From assembly GCA_905116865.2 (NCBI GenBank), contig CAJHNH020000721.1:87782-151781 (forward strand): a stretch of 64,000 bases of DNA. Direction: 5' to 3'. Below the pieces are notes generated by a model. The model searched no databases and was not told the DNA's origin. It saw only the letters and a list, made by a program, of their open reading frames with translations. The position numbers were made by a program, and so were the translations under genes. The DNA comes from Candidula unifasciata. Taxonomy: Eukaryota > Mollusca > Gastropoda > Stylommatophora > Geomitridae. This document shows, in pieces, positions 57,349 through 64,000 of this stretch. How positions within the stretch are numbered: position 1 is the stretch's first letter; each line of letters opens with the position of its first letter.

Positions 57349-58743
57349 TCTACATAAGATATTGCTTTCAAAAAATAAGCGTGTTTGTTCACAATGCACC
57401 GGAATGTGTTCCACCATACCGTGAAACTGTATCCGAGACAACAAAACTTTAGCAGGGGCGGCGCCCCGACAACCTTTTAGATTGGCAGTTAGTCAGTCAC
57501 TATTTTGGAGAGGGTCACATTGAGCGGCCCTGTTCTAAATACAGTCTGGCGCTAGTAAACCTACCAGCCAACCACTGCACTGGTGAGTCAGTGCTCTAAC
57601 TAACGCCATTGCGTAACGTAAGTTATCAGTTATCCTCACGGCACTCTGGACACATCTATAAGTACTTAGGAGTTTAGATTCTTACAAAAACTAACTACTA
57701 GGACGCAGTCAAGTTAAACCGATGGCGAGTAAAATCATTAGGTGTGAATTGTTAAGACTTGAAAAACAAGAATTTAAAGAAATAGAATGCAAGTTAAAAA
57801 AAAAGTGTATAGACATTTAGCCTGAAGTGGTGCCACACATATCTCGGCGCTTCATCTCGCCAGACAGATGAAGAATTAAGTTGGAGACAGCTCACATACG
57901 TGGGTACTAATCACGTAATTTACCTCATCTCGCTCGTTCGCGAATTTCCTGGCCGTTCCCACAGACTATCCTATGTTCTAGGGGTGTTATGAGATGCCTT
58001 TCTCCCCCCGTCTATACATACCGTGGCGTTCAATGAGGTCGGTACCCTGACTACTACTCTAAACTGCACAGCTTTCTTTTCGTAACTGTCTTTTCTAGGA
58101 ACGACTGACGTTTCTCGAATATTTTGTCGTTGTTGTTGTTGTTGTGGTTGTTGTTGTGGGTGCAGGCGCCTGTGTACAAAGAAGAAGTACTGGAGCGGTA
58201 AGCGCCGGAGTCGCGACGGTTCGTGACTATGGAATCATTAATGTTTTTGTATTTCTACGCTCGTTGGCGATGGCTGTGGTCGGTGATAGATGGGCTTAAA
58301 ATTTCACAACAAGAAACACATGACAGCCCTAGAACATAGGACAGCCCGTGAGAACGAATACGAGATCACGCTGCTGAGCGACATGGGGTAAGATTCGTGA
58401 GTTGTACCCTTAAGTGATTACGTGTATTCTTCGTTTGTAAATGTAAAATTGACTTTTCATGTGATGTGCTTATGAAGGTTATCAAGCCGCAATGTTCACT
58501 TGTCGTTTGTGATAATGTTAAGCTGACTGGTTCTACTTTTTGTTCGGTTTGATATCTTCTCCTCATTATCTGAGATGAACACTTGCTTGTCTCATCGCCC
58601 TTTACCCCGGATAATGCAAATATTGCTTGTTTTTAAAATTGCCTGTTGGAGAGTCATGTCAGCCGTACAGATGTACTTGCAGCAAAAAAAAAAAAAAAAA
58701 ATGCTTACCAGTTTACCCTGAAACTAGTTAAATTAGTTAAATT
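57349..58743. other. intergenic; LINE-RH tail trace and GTT repeat
   Basis: 57612-57690 (minus) resembles the LINE-RH 3' end (AGTTATCCTCACGGCACTC, GGACACATCTATAAGTAC). 58128-58160 is a GTT repeat. The GC-rich patch 58160-58260 has a donor-like GTAAGC at 58199 but no coding exon I can support. A18 is near 58684. Confidence 0.45.
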
Positions 58744-58988
58744 AGTTGCGTATTATTTACATGACGTTGCAGAACCAAGCCCAACATTTTTGGGCTGTTG
58801 TGGTTTTTATAGGCAAGTTTAAGACCAGTAATTTGCCATTCCTTTCCTCTTCGATACCACGGTCGAAACCAAAACAAGGCGCAAGACTGGCAGCTGGGAT
58901 GGAACTCGGCACCCCGGCATTACGAAGCGCGTTCGCAACGCCTATACCCCAGACGCCGACGCTGAAACTTGACCACTTCATAGAAAGG
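58744..58988 (-). mobile_element. tRNA-derived SINE, family D (full length)
   Basis: Reverse strand: GGCGTCTGGGGTATAGGCGT, CGCTTCGTAATGCCGGGGT, GAGTTCCATCCC (B-box), then GGAATGGCAAATTACTGG, TTGCCTATAAAAACCACAAC and TACGCAACTAA. The most complete copy of the family in the window. Confidence 0.85.
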
Positions 58989-60306
58989 CAACTACCGACT
59001 ATGCCACAGCAGATCTTAGAAACCTCTGATCACCCAAGCATAAAAGCATCCACCAGACAGTTGAGTCAATACATCGGCCACAGGGTCATGCATTGGCTGG
59101 CCGTTAGACGACTCCGTTGCTTGTGGGTACAGTATTTAGGTCTGTGCCCTTTGATCGCATAAAAACTGCAGGAGTCTTTTTTGCGGCAACTTGGTGGCGA
59201 GCAATGCTAAGCTATTTTATATGGCGCAGATAACCTGGTCACAATTATAACCCGACGCGCTCTTTTCGGGGTTGATGTTTGAACATGACAAATCATTTTT
59301 TTTTTAGTAAAACAATGAAGACTATTCAACAAAACAATGCTGCCTTGCCACACATCATGACAACCTAATTCTAACACACGCTGGCCCGTGAACACACTTA
59401 CACACACATTCATACACCATTTATTGAAAGCAATATACGTTCTGGTTTTAATTTTTTTTAATACTAAGGTTAAATTTGCTCAGCGTGCCATTGAAAATCG
59501 TCAGGTGGGCCATATATAGCAGGCGGGCCCTAGGTTGTGGTCGTCGGTTAGAAAATACAGTAACTGACACACGTGTGGAGATTGTACAGTAACTTAAGTT
59601 ATCGTTTTTGTGTTTTTTCTAATAACTTTCTAGGTCCGTATGAGTTAAATGAATGGTATGCAGAAACTACAAGTTTCAAATACCGTTTCATGTATAGTTT
59701 ATTCAATTTGTATATATGGAGTAATTAGCAGGCGCCAACATATCCATTAGAGATTGTTGTGGGTGCACGGTATCGGTTCACGAGATTTCTCTGTTGCCAG
59801 GGTGTGCTCCCGACCTCACGCCCGCAGGCCAGCCATTCCCCCCTCCCCGCCACAAGCATACGTGGGCTGCATACAATGGGTGAGCGCCATCGCAGAGGAG
59901 AGATGAGCGGGGACTTTTACGGGACATTCTCGTGCGTGGGAGCGTGCGAAGCATGGAGGGAGTGGGGGAAAAAACAATCACAGACGCAGACAAATAGACA
60001 CACACACACACTATTAGGCCTCAAACTGCCTTCTTACTAGCTAGTTTTACTAATTCATTCTTCATTCTGAAGTTGTAAAATTGTTCAAATTAACAACGTT
60101 TGTGGCAAAAATAGATGAGGAAGCTCCGGACTAGCGAATATTATTGCGCCGTGCACATTGCAGTTATTATTTTTTGTTGTGATGTTTTCGAAAATTCTTG
60201 AAAAATTTAGCTTGGTTATATGGCTTACCATTTCGGATTTATTGATAAATTGGATCGTTTAAATACTTGTACACATTTTTAAGTTCAAATTTTCAACTAT
60301 TAAAAT
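58989..60306. other. intergenic; GC-rich patch at 59800-59990
   Basis: No gene recognised. The GC-rich, CpG-containing stretch 59800-59990 lies about 350 bp upstream of the candidate first exon at 60307 and could be its promoter or 5' UTR. This is only positional inference. Confidence 0.35.
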
Positions 60307-60532
60307 ATGTTGTATATTGATATACATGCTCATTTCTTGATTCGGATCATTCTGATTTGGATAACAACACGGATATCGGCGGTAACCACGTCGACGACGG
60401 ATAGAATGATACACGACAACCATGTGGATACAATAAAAGACTCGCCAGCCTTGGATTTTGTGTATGATGATGATTATGATGTGAGTTTACTTTCTGGACT
60501 TTCCAGTAATCAGCTGGACCTGCGGACACTCG
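60307..60532 (+). CDS. candidate first coding exon, putative secreted or membrane protein
   Basis: ATG at 60307 has an in-frame TAA eight bases upstream. The first 26 codons give a hydrophobic, signal-like stretch (FLIRIILIWITT at about 10-21) then TTSTTDRMIHDNHVD and an acidic segment DFVYDDDYDVS (about 51-61). The coding sequence stays open to a strong donor, GTAAGT at 60533, ending in phase 1. DFVYDDDYD looks like a tyrosine-sulfation site as in the N-termini of some receptors. No second exon is identified in the remaining 3.4 kb, and I recognise no family. Confidence 0.4.
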
Positions 60533-61462
60533 GTAAGTTGTGGTAATCTAGTGGTCAGGGATTGTGTGCAGGGCCATATTAATGAATGGGCTCGCTGGGT
60601 TCTTGCCAGGGGCGGGGGCACGAATTTCTGGGTCCCATTCTAGTCTGTCTATGTCAGGTGACTTGCCAGACATCAAGATTTCATTTCTGTGAGTGGTTGT
60701 TGTAGGGGCCTCAGCACACTAGTTGGCCCAGGGGTCCTTAACGCTGTTAAGATGGCTGTCTCAGTGTGACAAACATATACTTACAAAAAAGCGCAAATAC
60801 GTACACTGGGGCTTTCATAATTGCTGATATATTGTTAAAAAGCATAATTTCTAACATCCTTATCAAATCTTGATATAGTTTCTAATATAATTATTGACTG
60901 GTGTCGGTCAGAAAACTTATGATTGAATGTATTAGAATTACGAGAATTCCTAAAGTAGTAAAGAACCATAACATAATAAAGTTCTACTACTAAACTACAA
61001 ACATTAATTAACTGGCGCAGAATAGAGGGAATTCCGTGGTACGATAGAATCACCAATGTTGAGCTTTGGGATAGAACTAAACAAGTTCGTTCAATTTCTG
61101 AATAGGGAGCTAGCCTTGTCAATATCGGTTATAATTATGCGCACACATTTTTTGGCAATTTCACTCAGTAGTGTTTGGTGCTAATATTGTATGTCTTCCC
61201 TGTCTATCTGGCCGGCCAGGTCGTGTCAGTCTCACTGTGCAGGTTTGGATCTGATCAGGTCATGTATTCCTCACTGTGCCATCCGTTGGTGGTATGAGTG
61301 AAAAAATATAAAACCGAACGGAAAGTAGATCAGCGAGCTGGTATTGATTAGGTTGTCATCTGAGCTGTTCATGATGATATTGCTGTACCAGTTCTTGTGT
61401 TGTTTTAGCAGCTGTTTTCTCTGAGGTTCCACCATTTGGTCCTCAGTCTTTATCACCAACTT
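60533..61462. other. intron or intergenic; small LINE fragment
   Basis: 60995-61095 (+) is a short piece of the 26-kb LINE family (AAACATTAATTAACTGGCGC, AGAATAGAGGGAATTCC). Nothing else recognised. Confidence 0.5.
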
Positions 61463-61864
61463 GGGCTATCCTCCGAATTACGGTCCTAAATTATCAAGGC
61501 GGTAAAATACCCTAACAGGGCCTCAGTTACGTGTCACTTACGCACTTCCGGGGACTATAACGCCACCACCGAATTGCGAACTTCCGGCGACTTCCTCCAC
61601 CGCCGAGAGTATTTCTCAATCCACCGCTAAACTAGATGGCTAGGACTCATGACCAAATAAAATAAAGGAAGCTGCAGGAGATGCGATAGCTGCTGATCGT
61701 GAGTCCCAGTCATCCCAGCGTGGGGGATACTCTCGGCGGTGGCGGAAGTCGCCGAAAGTGCGCAATTTAAGACAACGAAAGTGCGCAGTTGAAACGTGAC
61801 TGAGGCCATGTTAGAGTATATTTTCCGCATGGATAATTTAGGACCGTTATTCGGAGGATAGCCC
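61463..61864. mobile_element. foldback MITE, copy 2
   Basis: GGGCTATCCTCCGAATTACG at the left and CGTTATTCGGAGGATAGCCC at the right. The arms continue through AAATTATCAAGGC and the CCTAACAGGGCCTCAGT block. The loop is near 61655. About 400 bp. Confidence 0.93.
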
Positions 61865-62533
61865 GATCTTGACCAGGCTCCGTCAATGTTGTCGGTATGT
61901 CGTCTTCGTCCCTATCGCCATACAAGATGTTTCAGACTGTCCTTCTGTTGCTTACTTGAAATGTTTTCTTCTGGACCAGGTGTATCGTTTTGTAACTTCC
62001 GTTGGCGAATCACCCTTGAAAAAAATGCACGCTGCTAGTCGTCGCTGCTCCTCATGCCATTTATCTCAAGTCTGCCTGGATCGTTTTCCCCAGCTCTTTC
62101 AGTTTTCTTTGGCACAACTGCTCTGTCTCTCTCTCACCCTGATCTTGACTTTGGCTTGTGAGTTTGAGTTTGTTTCGTTTTTATGTCCGGGTTGGGAGGC
62201 TCCATATTCACGATGTTGTATATTCTTTGTTGGTGTCGCTGGTTCTTTTTGTCCTCCAGTAAAGATACTATATATGTTTTCAAATCTTCTATTAAAGCTA
62301 CCTCTTTCTAGATCTCCTTTCTGCACTGGCAAAAACTAGGTGATGTATTTTACAATTAATTGATGGAATACGACCTTTTGTACTTTGTATCCCCAACTCC
62401 AAAGTCTGAATGTAACGTTTTAATCACTTGTTTATTACCCAAATTTGCGCACCATATATAAGGATTGAGTATGTAAAATATTCGGCAACTCAAATTTTAA
62501 AAAGATGCTTATCTGTCTATATATTGTTATTTT
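61865..62533. other. segment between two foldback MITEs
   Basis: An open frame at 61869-62339 (+, 156 codons) begins inside MITE-adjacent sequence and shows no family resemblance. On the minus strand the pieces look like decayed transposon coding DNA. Not called as a gene. Confidence 0.4.
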
Positions 62534-62943
62534 GGCTATCCTCCGAATAACGGTCCCAAATTATCGAGGCCGAAAATATACCCTAACAGGGCCTCAGTCG
62601 TCAATTGCGAACTTCCGGCGACTTAAATTGTGCACTTCTAGCAACTTCCGCCACCGCCGAGAATATCTCCCACGCCGCTACGCGCCGCGTAAATTGGTGC
62701 TAAACTAGATGTCTGAGACTCACGAGCAGCAGCTACCGCATCTCCTGCAGCTTCCTTCCTTTTATTTGCTCGTGAGTCCCAGCCATCTGGATTTGCCCCA
62801 ATCAACGCCACTCGTAGCTGCGTTAGAGGCGCATTTTGGCGGTGGGGTATAGTTCCCGGAAGTGCGCAATTGACATGTGACTGAGACCCTGTTAGGATAT
62901 ATTTTCCGCCTCGATAATTTGGGACCGTGTTTCGGAGGATAGC
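62534..62943. mobile_element. foldback MITE, copy 3
   Basis: GGCTATCCTCCGAATAACGG at the left and TTCGGAGGATAGC at the right; the arms share TCCCAAATTATCGAGGC and CCCTAACAGGGCCTCAGT. It lies 670 bp from copy 2. Confidence 0.93.
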
Positions 62944-63889
62944 TGTTTTTTTTTATTTCTGAAGTCGTTAAAAATATATTTTTTTGACTTTTTTTTTTCG
63001 TCTGTCTGTCTGACGCGTGCCACTATCTATAAATGCTTGCGTGCGCAGACTTTTACTTGTTCCTGTTAGGTCAGTGAGAGCAACCACCCATCTGTCCTTT
63101 GATTCCGCTATGTATACTTATATGAACAGAAACTCCTATAGTGCGGTCTGAAAGTCATGCCCTGACACTGTGAGAAATATGTCAAAAACTCCAGTACGGA
63201 TCAACATAAAGTTTTGCACGTGGCCTGTGATTTCCCATACCTTTGTGATTTTATAAGTTACAACCGCACAGGGGCTGCTGTTTTCTTAAAGCGGCGAATT
63301 TTTTAAATCTTTATTTAATTAATATTTGTGAACCCCTAAGAATTGAAAATGAGGTAACTGATACACGCGTGAAGATTGTCAGGAAATGAGTTCACATGCG
63401 TGGTGATTGATTATTTTAAGTGCCTATCCAGCATACAATGTAAAATCAGCAACTCATAGGAGACTAATACAGGAGATAACCGTGAAACGCCTATGACGTG
63501 CGTGCGATCTGATGTATTGAAAGGTTCCCATTACTCAGTTAACTGTAAGCATGCTGACTGTTTGTTTTAAATTGGTCACCTCAGATACGGCAAAATAAAA
63601 ACTAGATGTTTACTTACATGTGAAGAAACAAAATCTTACAAAGATCTGATTATTAACAGGCTGCATACCAAATATCAACAACTTACACCGAAAGGTTACC
63701 GAGTTTAAGATTTGTAAAGATGGACAGGATTTCTGGAACTGACTATAAACCTACTCACACTAAATCGAACTATCCTTTTGCATTGCCTTCCATATACCTC
63801 AAAACAACCCCCCCCCCCCCTTTTTTTCATAAAACTGCAAAATTCTCTTCTCCGTGTGTTGGTATTTTTAGAATTCCTTCCATTTTGCA
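62944..63889. other. intergenic, nothing recognised
   Basis: AT-rich. A C10-T8 run is at about 63809-63828. The words TAACTGATACACGCGTG (63355) echo TAACTGACACACGTGTG (59561), a possible short dispersed repeat. Confidence 0.4.
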
Positions 63890-63972
63890 ATCTCTGTGGC
63901 TTAACGGTTACTGGTATCGTTTCATAATACAAGCCGTGTTGTTTGCCAGGGCTCGATTCCCGTATGGACGAT
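63890..63972 (+). mobile_element. tRNA-like SINE head at window edge
   Basis: CTGTGGCTTAACGGTTACTG (A-box) and CAGGGCTCGATTCCCG (B-box) are at tRNA-like spacing. The anticodon arm is not convincing, so a SINE head is preferred over a tRNA gene. The rest is cut by the window end. Confidence 0.55.
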
Positions 63973-64000
63973 TCAGAAAAAGTTCCTGACAGTGGTACGA

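Noticed and set aside
61869..62339. 156-codon ORF between two foldback MITEs
   Set aside because: It starts at a MITE edge, has no recognisable domain and the composition looks like reversed transposon DNA.

Overview
This is eukaryotic (animal) genomic DNA: large GT-AG introns, polyadenylation signals, abundant non-LTR retrotransposon fragments, tRNA-derived SINE-like elements, cut-and-paste DNA transposons and very large minisatellites. The coding sequence is invertebrate-like and the repeat mix (RTE-type LINEs with short tandem-repeat tails) fits a lophotrochozoan, most plausibly a gastropod mollusc. The species is not identifiable from the window and this placement is inference.

Two host genes are clear, both on the + strand. 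(1) The 3' half of a CBP/p300 lysine acetyltransferase gene (eight exons, 997-15631): HAT core, ZZ zinc finger, TAZ2 zinc finger, NCBD-like helix segment and a glutamine-rich tail. The 5' half lies left of the window. As assembled, two indels break the frame: one base too many in an A6 run of the lysine-rich autoinhibitory-loop exon (8814-8819) and a 2-bp-equivalent shift at about 14958-14963 in the last exon. (2) A complete two-exon Rab9-type small GTPase gene (34892-37538, 202 codons). A third, weaker candidate is a first coding exon at 60307-60532 (putative signal peptide, acidic tyrosine motif, good donor site).

Layout. 1-15.6 kb: p300 exons, with introns carrying LINE and SINE fragments, a mariner remnant and minisatellites that crowd exon edges. 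15.6-20.4 kb: p300 3' UTR and intergenic DNA. 20.4-32.8 kb: a graveyard of nested mobile elements, including RNase H-bearing LINEs, a hAT-like element with a perfect 8-bp target duplication, a second hAT with transposase remnants, an RTE-like LINE with most of its RT, and a LINE split by a Merlin-like TIR element and a foldback MITE. 34.9-39.8 kb: Rab9 and its 3' side. 40.9-47.5 kb: huge tandem arrays (26-28 bp; 22/44 bp) with a 1.4-kb segmental duplication. 47.8-50.3 kb: LINE mosaic. 52.0-53.9 kb: tandem array of a roughly 240-bp dispersed repeat. 55.4-57.35 kb: 35-bp satellite. 57.4-64 kb: sparse DNA with two more foldback MITEs, SINE heads and the candidate exon.

The two real genes are not obviously functionally linked. 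The most striking biology is the nested transposition record (several insertions can be proven from target duplications and filled/empty-site comparisons inside this one window) and the dimeric higher-order minisatellites whose frames are open on both strands and mimic long proteins.
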